Assembly (NCBI RefSeq): GCF_030269645.1
Contig: NZ_BSTR01000028.1
Span: 1 to 64,000, forward strand
Source of the DNA: Actinokineospora sp. NBRC 105648
GTDB taxonomy: Bacteria; Actinomycetota; Actinomycetes; Mycobacteriales; Pseudonocardiaceae
Direction of reading: 5' to 3'
DNA length: 64,000 bases
The notes below the pieces were generated by a model. The model saw only the letters and a list, made by a program, of their open reading frames with translations, made no database searches and was not told the origin of the DNA. The first letter of the stretch is position 1. Each line of letters begins with the position of its first letter. Both the position numbers and the translations under genes were made by a program. Shown piece after piece: positions 57,176 to 64,000 of the stretch.

Positions 57176-57317
57176 GCTGGATTGGGTGGAGTGGCTTTGT
57201 TTGGGGAGAAAAGAGGCGCTAGCCTGGCTCCGGCGTGGGTGATCCCTTTCCCACCCGCTTCACCCCGGCGCCTCTTTTCTTAGGGGCCCCGAACAAAGCC
57301 ACTCCACCCAATCCAGC
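57176..57317 (+). repeat. Inverted-repeat element, type B, copy 2
   Basis: Same layout as 29787, but the middle of the outer stem is GGAGTGGC / GCCACTCC instead of GGACCTGC / GCAGGTCC: four bases changed, each with a compensating change on the other arm. One imperfect outer pair is T opposite G. Confidence 0.92.
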
Positions 57318-57329
57318 CCTGCGCCGGAA

Positions 57330-57670
57330 CCCGCCCACCCCACCGGGCACCCAGTCCCTGCCCCCGCCAGAACCCAACCGCGCCACCAGCGCAAGTCCGC
57401 TTCCGTCGCAACCCAGCCACCCCACCGGGCACCCAGACCCCCATCCCCGCCAAAACCCAACCACTCCACCAGCGCCAAGTCCGCTTCCGCCGGAACCAGG
57501 ACCACCCACTGGGCACCCAGACCCCGCCCCAGGGAGAACCCAACCCCGCCACCGGGACCAAGTCCGCTTCCGCCGGAACCCAGCCAGCCCACCAAGCACC
57601 CAGGCCCCGACCCAACCACCCCACCGGCACCAAGTCCGGCTCCACCGCACCCCAGCCACCCCGAGGCCAC
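57330..57670. repeat. Four degenerate ~83-bp tandem units
   Basis: GGGCACCCAG recurs at 57345, 57427, 57511 and (as AAGCACCCAG) 57594, and AAGTCCGCTTCCG recurs between. The spacing is about 83 bases. The tract follows the type B element directly. The plus-strand frame through it is Pro-rich and has no ribosome binding site, so I do not call it a gene. Confidence 0.75.
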
Positions 57671-57739
57671 CCCCGCCCGCAAGCCCCAGACCAGGGCCGA
57701 ATCAGGGTCAACCCCGATCCACCCCACCCCCCAACCACG

Positions 57740-57745
57740 TACGCT
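57740..57745 (+). promoter_or_regulatory. -10 box TACGCT, leaderless start at 57752
   Basis: The box ends 7 bases before GTG 57752. Confidence 0.5.
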
Positions 57746-57751
57746 CGACCC

Positions 57752-58393
57752 GTGAGCACCCAACCCGTCAAGCGTGACGCGGCCAGGATCCTGCCGCCCA
57801 GGCCCGCGCAGGCGGCCATCGTGGTGGCCGCGTTCACCGGTCTGCTCTACCTGGTCGAGATCATCGACGCGATCCTGCCCGCCAACCTGGAGCAGAACGG
57901 CATCGTGCCGCGCAGCCTGGGTGGGCTCGACGGGATCCTCTGGGCCCCGCTGCTGCACGGCGGCTGGGACCACCTCATCGGCAACACGGTGCCGCTGCTG
58001 GTGTTCGCGTTCCTCGCGATGGCCAACGGGCTGTCCCAGTGGGTCGCGGTGACCGCGACCATCTGGCTGGTCAGCGGGATCGGTGTCTGGCTCACCGGGG
58101 ACGGCGGCTCGGTCACCATCGGTGCCTCCGGGCTGTGCTTCGGCTGGTTGCTGTTCCTGCTGGTGCGCGGCCTGTTCAACCGCAGCCTCCTGCAGCTCGG
58201 GCTCGCCGTCGTCCTGCTCCTGTACTGGGGCACCATGCTCTTCGGGGTGCTCCCCGGCGACCCGCGCATCTCCTGGCAGGGCCACCTGTTCGGCGCGCTC
58301 GGTGGTGTTCTCGCCGCCTGGCTGGTCTCGCTCGGCAACCGCGCCACCGCGCCCGGGCCGAGTCCGAGTCCGGGTGCCGGTCCCATCCTGTGA
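57752..58393 (+). CDS. Rhomboid-family intramembrane serine protease
   Basis: A 213-residue six-helix protein. The catalytic Ser lies in [12 protein letters not shown] (GxSG) and the His in [15 protein letters not shown]. The early [10 protein letters not shown] holds the conserved His-Asn region. It corresponds to Rv1337. The stop overlaps murI by four bases. Substrate unknown. Confidence 0.93.
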   Translation: MSTQPVKRDAARILPPRPAQAAIVVAAFTGLLYLVEIIDAILPANLEQNGIVPRSLGGLDGILWAPLLHGGWDHLIGNTVPLLVFAFLAMANGLSQWVAVTATIWLVSGIGVWLTGDGGSVTIGASGLCFGWLLFLLVRGLFNRSLLQLGLAVVLLLYWGTMLFGVLPGDPRISWQGHLFGALGGVLAAWLVSLGNRATAPGPSPSPGAGPIL

Positions 58394-59190
58394 GTCCGGA
58401 CGCGCCGATCGGGATCTTCGACTCGGGAGTCGGGGGGTTGACCGTCGCCCGGTCCATCCTCGACCAGCTCCCGCACGAGCGGCTGCGCTACGTGGGCGAC
58501 ACCGCCAACAACCCTTACGGACCAAGGCCGATCGCGCAGGTCCGTGAGCTCACCCTGGCCATCACCGACGAGCTGGTCGGCAGCGGCGTCAAGATGCTGG
58601 TGCTGGCCTGCAACACCGCGTCGGCCGCGTGCCTGCGGGACGCGCGTGAGCGCTACGACATCCCGGTGGTCGAGGTCGTGGTGCCCGCCGCCCGCCGGGC
58701 CGCGTCGGCCACCCGGTCCGGGCGGGTTGGGGTGATCGGCACCGCGGGCACCATCCGCTCGCGCGCCTACGACGACGCCCTGGCGGCGGCGCCCGGGGTG
58801 ACGCTCACCGGTTCGGCGTGCCCGAGGTTCGTCGACTTCGTGGAGCGCGGGATCACCTCGGGCCGCCAGATCCTCGGCCTGGCCCAGACCTACCTCGAAC
58901 CGCTGCAACAGGCCGCTGTGGACACGGTTGTGCTCGGCTGCACGCACTACCCGCTGCTGACCGGTGTCATCCAGGTCGTGCTGGGGCCGGATGTCACGCT
59001 GGTGTCCAGTGCGGAGGAGTGCGCCAAGGACGTCTACCGGGTGCTCACCGAGACCGGTCTGCTCGCCGAGGACGAGGGCGAGCCGCGGCACGAGTTCGGC
59101 GCCACCGGGCCCGCGGAACCGTTCCACCGGCTGGCGCACCGCTTCCTCGGCCTCAACCCGTCGAGTTTCGCCTCACCCGCCCTAGGGTGA
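58390..59190 (+). CDS. murI: Glutamate racemase
   Basis: A 266-residue enzyme that supplies D-glutamate for peptidoglycan. It starts with [13 protein letters not shown], and the two catalytic Cys lie in [11 protein letters not shown] and [14 protein letters not shown] 58390 is coupled to the rhomboid stop. An essential gene in most bacteria. Confidence 0.96.
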   Translation: MSPDAPIGIFDSGVGGLTVARSILDQLPHERLRYVGDTANNPYGPRPIAQVRELTLAITDELVGSGVKMLVLACNTASAACLRDARERYDIPVVEVVVPAARRAASATRSGRVGVIGTAGTIRSRAYDDALAAAPGVTLTGSACPRFVDFVERGITSGRQILGLAQTYLEPLQQAAVDTVVLGCTHYPLLTGVIQVVLGPDVTLVSSAEECAKDVYRVLTETGLLAEDEGEPRHEFGATGPAEPFHRLAHRFLGLNPSSFASPALG

Positions 59191-59227
59191 TCGTCTTCTC
59201 GATACCCGCTGTGACAGGCTGTCCGGT

Positions 59228-59998
59228 GTGCTGTTGACCGTTCTCGGCTGTTCCGGAAGCGTTCCCGGACCCAACGCCCCGTCATCCGGTTACCTGCTCG
59301 AGGCGGACGGCTTCCTGCTCGGTGTCGAGCTCGGCAGCGGCACCTTCGCGGCGCTGCAGGCGGTCCGCGACCCGTTCGCGCTGGACGCGGTGCTGTTCTC
59401 GCACCTGCACGCCGACCACTGCGCGGATTTCGCCTCCCTGACGGTGTGGCGCCGCTACCACCCGGCCCCGTCCCGCGACCCGCGGCTGCACCGCCTGCCG
59501 GTGTACGCGCCGCGGGAGGCCCCCACCCGGTTCGCGGGCGCATACGCGACCAGCGATGCCGAGCGCGCTGTCACGGATCTGTCCGATGTGTTCGACTTCC
59601 GTCCACTGGCACCCGGGCCATTCCACATCGGACCGTTCGAGGTGGTGGCGACGACCGCCGCGCACCCGTGCGAGTCCTACAGCTTCCGGATCACCCACGG
59701 CGGCAGCACTTTCCTCTACACCGGCGACACCGGCGCGTGCGCCCCGGTGACCGAACTGGCGAAGGGCGCGCGGACCATCCTCGCCGAGGCGTCCTGGACC
59801 CACGACGCCGCGGTCGTCCCCGACCTGCACCTGTCCGGCCGCGAGGCGGGCGAGCTCGCCGCGGCCGCGGCCGCCGCCCGGCTGCTGCTCACCCACGTTC
59901 CGCCGTGGACCGACCCGGCCGAGGTCCTCGCCGAGGCCCGCGCGGTCTTCGACGGCGAGGTCGTGCTGGTCGAGCAGGGCGCGGTCTACGAGGTCTAG
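59228..59998 (+). CDS. MBL-fold phosphodiesterase-like hydrolase (Rv1339 type)
   Basis: A 256-residue metallo-beta-lactamase-fold protein. The zinc motif is [11 protein letters not shown], with [10 protein letters not shown] and a late LLLTHVPPW providing further ligands. It is the counterpart by position and sequence of M. tuberculosis Rv1339, reported as an atypical class II cyclic-AMP phosphodiesterase. GTG 59228 follows murI by 37 bases. Function in this organism is inferred from that homologue. Confidence 0.88.
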   Translation: MLLTVLGCSGSVPGPNAPSSGYLLEADGFLLGVELGSGTFAALQAVRDPFALDAVLFSHLHADHCADFASLTVWRRYHPAPSRDPRLHRLPVYAPREAPTRFAGAYATSDAERAVTDLSDVFDFRPLAPGPFHIGPFEVVATTAAHPCESYSFRITHGGSTFLYTGDTGACAPVTELAKGARTILAEASWTHDAAVVPDLHLSGREAGELAAAAAAARLLLTHVPPWTDPAEVLAEARAVFDGEVVLVEQGAVYEV

Positions 59999-60008
59999 CG
60001 GCGGGCTC

Positions 60009-60014
60009 TAGGCT
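60009..60014 (+). promoter_or_regulatory. -10 box TAGGCT, leaderless start of rph at 60022
   Basis: The box ends 8 bases before GTG 60022. Confidence 0.5.
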
Positions 60015-60021
60015 GGCCGTC

Positions 60022-60783
60022 GTGGCGAGAAGCGACGGCAGGACAGACGGCCAGCTCAGGGACATCAAGCTCACCCGCGGCTACCAGGACTGGCCAGCGG
60101 GCTCGGTGCTGGTGGAGTTCGGCCGCACCAGGGTGCTCTGCGCGGCCAGCGTCACCGAGGGCGTGCCCCGGTGGCGCAAGGGTTCGGGCCTCGGCTGGGT
60201 GACCGCCGAGTACGCGATGCTGCCCTCGGCGACCAACACCCGCGGCGAGCGCGAGTCCATCAAGGGCCGCGTCGGCGGCCGCACGCACGAGATCAGCAGG
60301 CTGATCGGCCGGTCGCTGCGCGCCTGCATCGACCTGGCCGCCCTGGGCGAGAACACCATCCACCTCGACTGCGACGTCATCCAGGCCGACGGCGGCACCC
60401 GCACCGCGGCCATCACCGGCGCCTACGTGGCCCTGGCCGACGCGGTGACCTACCTGGCCGCGGCGGGCAAGCTGGCCGACCCCCAGCCGCTGTCCTGCGC
60501 GGTCTCCGCGGTCAGCGTCGGCGTGGTCGGCGGCCGGGTCCGCCTGGACCTGCCGTACGAGGAGGACGCCCGCGCCGAGGTCGACATGAACGTCGTGGCG
60601 ACCGACGCGGGCACCCTGATCGAGGTCCAGGGCACCGGCGAGGGCGCCACCTTCGCCCGATCCACCCTCGACGCCATGCTCGACCTGGCCATGGCGGGCT
60701 GCGCCGAGCTGAACCGGATCCAGGCCGCCGCCCTGGCCCTGCCCTACCCCGGCACCCTGCCCGAACCCAAGGCGGGCAAGTGA
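60022..60783 (+). CDS. rph: Ribonuclease PH
   Basis: A 253-residue phosphorolytic 3' exonuclease that trims tRNA ends. Motifs: [19 protein letters not shown], the basic loop [20 protein letters not shown], and [20 protein letters not shown]. Length and sequence are typical. The stop overlaps rdgB by one base. Confidence 0.96.
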   Translation: MARSDGRTDGQLRDIKLTRGYQDWPAGSVLVEFGRTRVLCAASVTEGVPRWRKGSGLGWVTAEYAMLPSATNTRGERESIKGRVGGRTHEISRLIGRSLRACIDLAALGENTIHLDCDVIQADGGTRTAAITGAYVALADAVTYLAAAGKLADPQPLSCAVSAVSVGVVGGRVRLDLPYEEDARAEVDMNVVATDAGTLIEVQGTGEGATFARSTLDAMLDLAMAGCAELNRIQAAALALPYPGTLPEPKAGK

Positions 60784-61382
60784 TGACCCGGGTCCTGCTG
60801 GCGAGCCGCAACGCCAAGAAGCTGGCCGAGCTCCGCCGCATCCTGGCCGCGGCGGCGGTGTCGAACGTCGAGATCGTCGGCCTGGACGACGTCCCGGCCT
60901 TCCCGGACGCCCCGGAGACCGGCGCCACGTTCGAGGAGAACGCCCTCGCCAAGGCCCGCGACGGCGCCCGGGAGACCGGCTTGCCCACGATCGCCGACGA
61001 CTCGGGCATCGCGATCGACGCCCTCAACGGGATGCCCGGCGTGCTCTCGGCCCGCTGGTCCGGCAGGCACGGCGACGACCAGGCGAACCTGGACCTGGTC
61101 CTGGCCCAGCTGAACGACGTCCCGGATGAGCGCCGGGGCGGCGGGTTCGTCTGCGCGATCGCACTCGTGCAGCCGGACGGCGCGGAGATCACCCTTCGTG
61201 CCGACTGGCGTGGGACTGTTGTCCGGGAACCCAGCGGCACCAATGGGTTCGGCTACGACCCGATCTTCGTGCCGGAGGGGTATTCGGTGACTTCGGCTGA
61301 GCTGAGCCCGGGCGAGAAGGATGCGGTCTCACATCGGGGCCAGGCGTTGGCGTTGCTCCTGCCGCACTTGAAGGCTCTGTAG
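60783..61382 (+). CDS. rdgB: Non-canonical purine NTP pyrophosphatase (dITP/XTP)
   Basis: A 199-residue Ham1/RdgB enzyme that removes dITP and XTP from the nucleotide pool. It has VLLASRNAKKLAELRRIL, ATFEENALAKARDGA, IADDSGIAIDALNGMPGVLSARW and GTNGFGYDPIFVPEG. It closes the conserved block that starts at clpS. Confidence 0.96.
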   Translation: MTRVLLASRNAKKLAELRRILAAAAVSNVEIVGLDDVPAFPDAPETGATFEENALAKARDGARETGLPTIADDSGIAIDALNGMPGVLSARWSGRHGDDQANLDLVLAQLNDVPDERRGGGFVCAIALVQPDGAEITLRADWRGTVVREPSGTNGFGYDPIFVPEGYSVTSAELSPGEKDAVSHRGQALALLLPHLKAL

Positions 61383-61486
61383 CCCTACCCCGCTGGTACC
61401 CCCACCACCAGACCGCAGCCGACGGCCGCCCCACCAGACCGCAGCGGATAGGCCGACCCCGCTGGAACGCAAGTCCCGCTACGGAT
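61383..61486. repeat. Left-flank repeats of the element at 61487
   Basis: CCCGCTGGTACC, two AGACCGCAGC words and GACCCCGCTGGAACGCAAG precede the element, as they do before 23483. The region also forms the 3' flank of rdgB. Confidence 0.6.
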
Positions 61487-61626
61487 GCTCGATCTGGTGG
61501 ACTCGCTTCGTGTGGGGGGAGAGCACCGCTAAACTTGCCGGTGGTGGGGAATGCCCTTCACCCGCCCTTTTTTCACCACCGCGGTGCTCTAGGGGCCCCG
61601 CGCGAAGTGAGTTCACTAGATCGAGC
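61487..61626 (+). repeat. Inverted-repeat element, type A, copy 3
   Basis: Arms GCTCGATCTGGTGG / CACTAGATCGAGC; inner arms AGAGCACCGC / GCGGTGCTCT are perfect. Five outer positions are imperfect and all five are G opposite T on the plus strand, the highest number in the family. The centre is identical to the copy at 39824. It lies 104 bases past rdgB on the same strand. Confidence 0.92.
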
Positions 61627-61635
61627 CCACGCTCT

Positions 61636-61773
61636 TACCCGGGCAACCGAGGCGGCTACTCGGGCAACCGAGGCGGCGCCCCCGAGCCCCGCTTCTAACC
61701 CGGGCAACGAAGACGGCAACCCCCGCACAAGCAACGAAGACGGCAACCCCCGCACGAGCAACGAAGACGGGTC
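61636..61773 (+). repeat. Right-flank short repeat array
   Basis: Five imperfect direct copies of a ~21-29-base unit: two with GGGCAACCGAGGCGGC and three with GCAACGAAGACGG, followed mostly by CAACCCCCGCAC. Copies are unevenly spaced and there are no unique spacers, so this is not a CRISPR array. Confidence 0.75.
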
Positions 61774-61788
61774 CCCAGCGGCGAGAGT

Positions 61789-62685
61789 TCAAGGTGCGAG
61801 TAAAGGGCTCAAGACCCGCGCCCCCGCGGTCACGGCTCGCGTCGCTACTGCGAAGCGTGTCGATAGCGGGTGTTCTGTCAGCAATACCACTACGTACCGC
61901 CATCCCGGTCCCACCAGCCCGGTGCTGTGCACGACGATGTCCCTCGCGCTGTTCGACCATCCCTGTTTGATGGCCCATTCGACAGAAATCCCGTCTGGGA
62001 TGCCGAAGTGCTGGTCGAATCCGTCTGCGGCTTGCCGTGGCGCCGATGCGAGTGCGTCCACCACCAGTTCTCGGTCGGCCGTGGGCAATCGCAGCACGTA
62101 CTCGTAGATCCGCAGGACATCCCGTGCGGTCAGCAGGACATCCCCCCACTGCCTGGGGTTCGTCGGTGGCCGGGTGCCTCGGAGTCCAATTACCCGGGCA
62201 GTCCGTGTGACCAAAGCCGATCCGCCCTGCGTCATCCAGAACGCGCTGGCTGTGCCGTCGTCGGATAGGCGCAGCATCATTGCTACTCGTTTGCGGGTGG
62301 CTGCGTCGGCTCCGTCGGCGAGTACGTCGATCGCGATCAGCAGTTTCACCAGTGAAGCGGATCTGAACTGCCGGTCGGCCAACACCGACAGCAGTTCGGT
62401 CCCGGTTGTGCGGTCGAAGACCACGATGCCGACCGTGGCCTGCTTTGCCACCCCGCGCACCGCCACTGTGACGGCCTTCGGGTCGAAGGCCGCAGGCGGG
62501 GCAGGTGTGGGCACCTTCACCACCGCAGGCGGCGCCACTGATGCCACCGATGTCACCACGACAGTCTGTGGGGCGATCGCGAGAACCGCTTTCCCCGCCG
62601 CAGGCGCGCGCTCGGCGCACCCGGACAGTGCCGTTGAGGACAGCACCAACAAGCTCGACAGAGCCAAGACCCGTGTTCGACGCAC
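61789..62685 (-). CDS. Lipoprotein with class A beta-lactamase-like fold
   Basis: A 298-residue secreted lipoprotein. The N-terminus has ALSSLLVLSSTALSGC, a clear lipobox. The C-terminal domain has SASLVKLLIAIDVL (SxxK), RLSDDGTASAFW (in place of SDN) and AIKQGWSNSA (in place of KTG), the three motifs of class A beta-lactamase-like serine hydrolases. Most such actinobacterial lipoproteins are not proven resistance enzymes. GTG 62685 is chosen because it precedes the signal peptide; a palindrome covers it. Confidence 0.85.
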   Translation of the reverse strand: MRRTRVLALSSLLVLSSTALSGCAERAPAAGKAVLAIAPQTVVVTSVASVAPPAVVKVPTPAPPAAFDPKAVTVAVRGVAKQATVGIVVFDRTTGTELLSVLADRQFRSASLVKLLIAIDVLADGADAATRKRVAMMLRLSDDGTASAFWMTQGGSALVTRTARVIGLRGTRPPTNPRQWGDVLLTARDVLRIYEYVLRLPTADRELVVDALASAPRQAADGFDQHFGIPDGISVEWAIKQGWSNSARDIVVHSTGLVGPGWRYVVVLLTEHPLSTRFAVATRAVTAGARVLSPLLAP

Positions 62686-62702
62686 GGCGTGAATACGCCG
62701 TG
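62683..62702. promoter_or_regulatory. Palindrome across the start codon of the lipoprotein gene
   Basis: CACGGCGT-GAAT-ACGCCGTG, with perfect 8-bp arms. It includes the start codon and the space where a Shine-Dalgarno sequence would lie, so it may be an operator or a translation-blocking hairpin. Confidence 0.45.
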
Positions 62703-62785
62703 CCCGAACCGGAAAGTTGACCCGTTAGTGGGACAACTTCCCAGCTCAGCGGCCCCCTACGGCGCACTGCCGCGCTGGGTTGTCC

Positions 62786-63259
62786 TCAGATCTTGAGGTC
62801 CTTGCGCAGCTTCGCCACGTGTCCGGTCGCGCGCACGTTGTACAGCGCGTGGGCGATCTTGCCCTCCGGGTCGACCACGAACGTCGAGCGGATCACGCCG
62901 GTCACCGTCTTGCCGTAGAGCTGCTTCTCGCCGTACGCGCCATAGGCCGTGAGCACCGCGCGGTCGACGTCGGAGAGCAGTGGGAAGGTCAGGCCCTCGT
63001 CGGCGACGAACTTGGCCAGTTTGGCGGGCTTGTCCGGCGAGACACCCAGCACCGCGAAGCCCGCGTCGTTCAGCTCGGTGAGGTTGTCCCGGAAGTCGCA
63101 CGCCTGCTTGGTGCAGCCCGGTGTCGCGGCGGCCGGGTAGAAGTACAGGACGACCGACTGGCCGCGGAAGTCGGAGAGCGACACCTCGGTGCCCGTGCTG
63201 TCGGGCAGGGTGAACTCGGGGGCCTGATCGCCGGTGGCGAGCCGGTTCTGCTCAGTCAT
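62786..63259 (-). CDS. bcp: Bcp-type peroxiredoxin (thioredoxin-dependent thiol peroxidase)
   Basis: A 157-residue cytoplasmic peroxidase. The peroxidatic Cys lies in AATPGCTKQACDFRD, with a resolving-type Cys five residues later. DQAPEFTLPDSTG and VLYFYPAAATPGC are conserved. It reduces peroxides using thioredoxin. It is followed on the other side by a lipoprotein gene in the same direction. Confidence 0.95.
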   Translation of the reverse strand: MTEQNRLATGDQAPEFTLPDSTGTEVSLSDFRGQSVVLYFYPAAATPGCTKQACDFRDNLTELNDAGFAVLGVSPDKPAKLAKFVADEGLTFPLLSDVDRAVLTAYGAYGEKQLYGKTVTGVIRSTFVVDPEGKIAHALYNVRATGHVAKLRKDLKI

Positions 63260-63279
63260 GCCGTGACGCTAGCGCGCCG

Positions 63280-63810
63280 CTAGGCCAGCCCGTCGAACAC
63301 GGTCACCATCGTCGCGCCCGCCGGGTCCGGCTGGGCGCTGACCTGCACCTCGGCCTTCTCCTCGGGCACCGCGAAGGCGACCGAGAACCGGGTGCTGCGC
63401 CCCGGCGGCACGTCGGCGGCGCCGACCACCCCGGAGTAGCCCTGGGTGGAGTCGATCACCTGCTGGGTCTTGGCGCCGTTGGCCATCGCCGAGAGCGAGA
63501 GCAGGGTCGGTCGGTAGGCGCTGGTGCCGTTGTTGACCACGGTCATCTCGAAGCCGATCGCGCGGACCGCCTCGGGGTAGGCCGAGTCGGCCGGGACGAA
63601 CGACTTGGGCGCGGACAGCGTGATGGTCAGCCCGTTGCCCAGCGGCCTGCGTTCCCCGCTGCGCGGCGGCACACCGGACTGCGCCAGCTCCTCGCTCGCG
63701 GTGCTCGGTGCGGGCTGGTCGGCCGACGCCGTGTACGCGGGGCCCCCGCCGCACCCGGTGAGGACCACCAGGAGGGCGCAGAGGGCGCCCGCCAGTCCGA
63801 CGGTCTTCAC
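63280..63810 (-). CDS. Secreted lipoprotein with a DUF4352-like beta domain
   Basis: A 176-residue lipoprotein. The start VKTVGLAGALCALLVVLTGC gives a clear lipobox. The mature part is a beta-rich domain with FEMTVVNNGTSAYRP and STRFSVAFAVPEEK, resembling the immunoglobulin-like DUF4352 domains of actinobacterial lipoproteins. GTG 63810 has AGGAAGAGG upstream; a longer open frame exists but would hide the lipobox. Function unknown. Confidence 0.75.
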   Translation of the reverse strand: MKTVGLAGALCALLVVLTGCGGGPAYTASADQPAPSTASEELAQSGVPPRSGERRPLGNGLTITLSAPKSFVPADSAYPEAVRAIGFEMTVVNNGTSAYRPTLLSLSAMANGAKTQQVIDSTQGYSGVVGAADVPPGRSTRFSVAFAVPEEKAEVQVSAQPDPAGATMVTVFDGLA

Positions 63811-64000
63811 GGTCGTGTGCCTCTTCCTGACTGGGGACTCGGAGTGGTACTGGTCCACCATGACGGGCGATCGGGGCCCGCCGCGAACCGAACGGGCCGT
63901 CGAGTCGCACCTGGTGTCGCACTGTGGCCGAGCTGTGATCACCGGTACACCCGCGGTGATCGCCGCCACTGCGCTCGGTGCGGGTCGGGGGTGCTCAGGC
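63811..64000. other. Upstream region of the lipoprotein gene, to the window edge
   Basis: No gene supported. It contains CGGTGATC and GTGATCACCGG words that form a loose inverted repeat near 63935-63960. Confidence 0.3.

Noticed and set aside
57235-57777. Plus-strand Pro-rich frame of about 180 codons across the repeat tract
   Set aside because: It begins inside a type B element, has no ribosome binding site or known domain, and is explained by the tandem repeats.
61636-61773. Possible CRISPR array
   Set aside because: Repeats are imperfect and unevenly spaced with no unique spacers, and no cas genes are present.

Overview
The window is high-GC actinobacterial DNA, most likely from the order Pseudonocardiales (inference from codon use, many GTG starts, class E-type LAxTG sorting signals and gene order). 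Two blocks keep the gene order of Mycobacterium tuberculosis: ctaD-serB, and dinG / pncB-clpS-DUF2017-P1 peptidase-mec-cysO-cysM / rhomboid-murI-MBL-rph-rdgB (Rv1329c-Rv1341 in that species). The rest is accessory and rich in secreted and surface proteins.

Layout. 1-325: edge of an IS30-like transposase and a broken copy of a repeat element. 326-4690: secreted S1 protease, two DUF202 membrane proteins, an XRE regulator, a Gfo/Idh/MocA oxidoreductase and a DUF1508-like protein. 4848-19453: a 14.6-kb cluster that opens with pstC-pstA-pstS and closes with pstB. Between them lie two more binding-protein-like secreted proteins, a WxL-like protein, its DUF916 partner type, two proteins sharing a ~120-residue secreted module, a Thr-rich stalk protein ending in LASTG, and a sortase-fold protein that has lost its catalytic His and Cys. 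It looks like a surface-displayed oxyanion uptake machine. 19529-23291: STAS protein, ankyrin protein, and a CAP-domain protein divergent from an ECF sigma factor that is itself fused to a zinc finger, a membrane segment and a CAP-like domain. 24219-29594: tex and lutABC (lactate oxidation). 30222-37723: VWA/Calx-beta surface protein, cold-shock protein, a TetR/DUF4267 pair divergent from an FAD monooxygenase, a MITE, an M50B-like protease, a second TetR and proA. 37866-42777: ctaD, serB, PTH2-like hydrolase, DinB. 43178-52588: dinG, then an inserted surface/exosortase island (two choice-of-anchor-P-like proteins, GT2, exosortase-family protein, 52-residue LAMTG protein, wecB) and the pncA-pncB salvage pair. 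52705-61382: the conserved clpS-to-rdgB block, including the Mec-CysO-CysM cysteine pathway. 61789-63810: beta-lactamase-fold lipoprotein, Bcp peroxiredoxin and a lipoprotein.

The most unusual non-coding signal is a family of ~140-bp inverted-repeat elements: seven full copies at 23483, 23723, 29787, 39824, 56923, 57176 and 61487, and one half copy at 174. Their stem sequences differ between subtypes but change on both arms together. Nearly all imperfect pairs are G-U type on one strand only. That pattern suggests a conserved RNA (or single-stranded DNA) fold dispersed through intergenic regions, usually just past the 3' end of a gene on the same strand.
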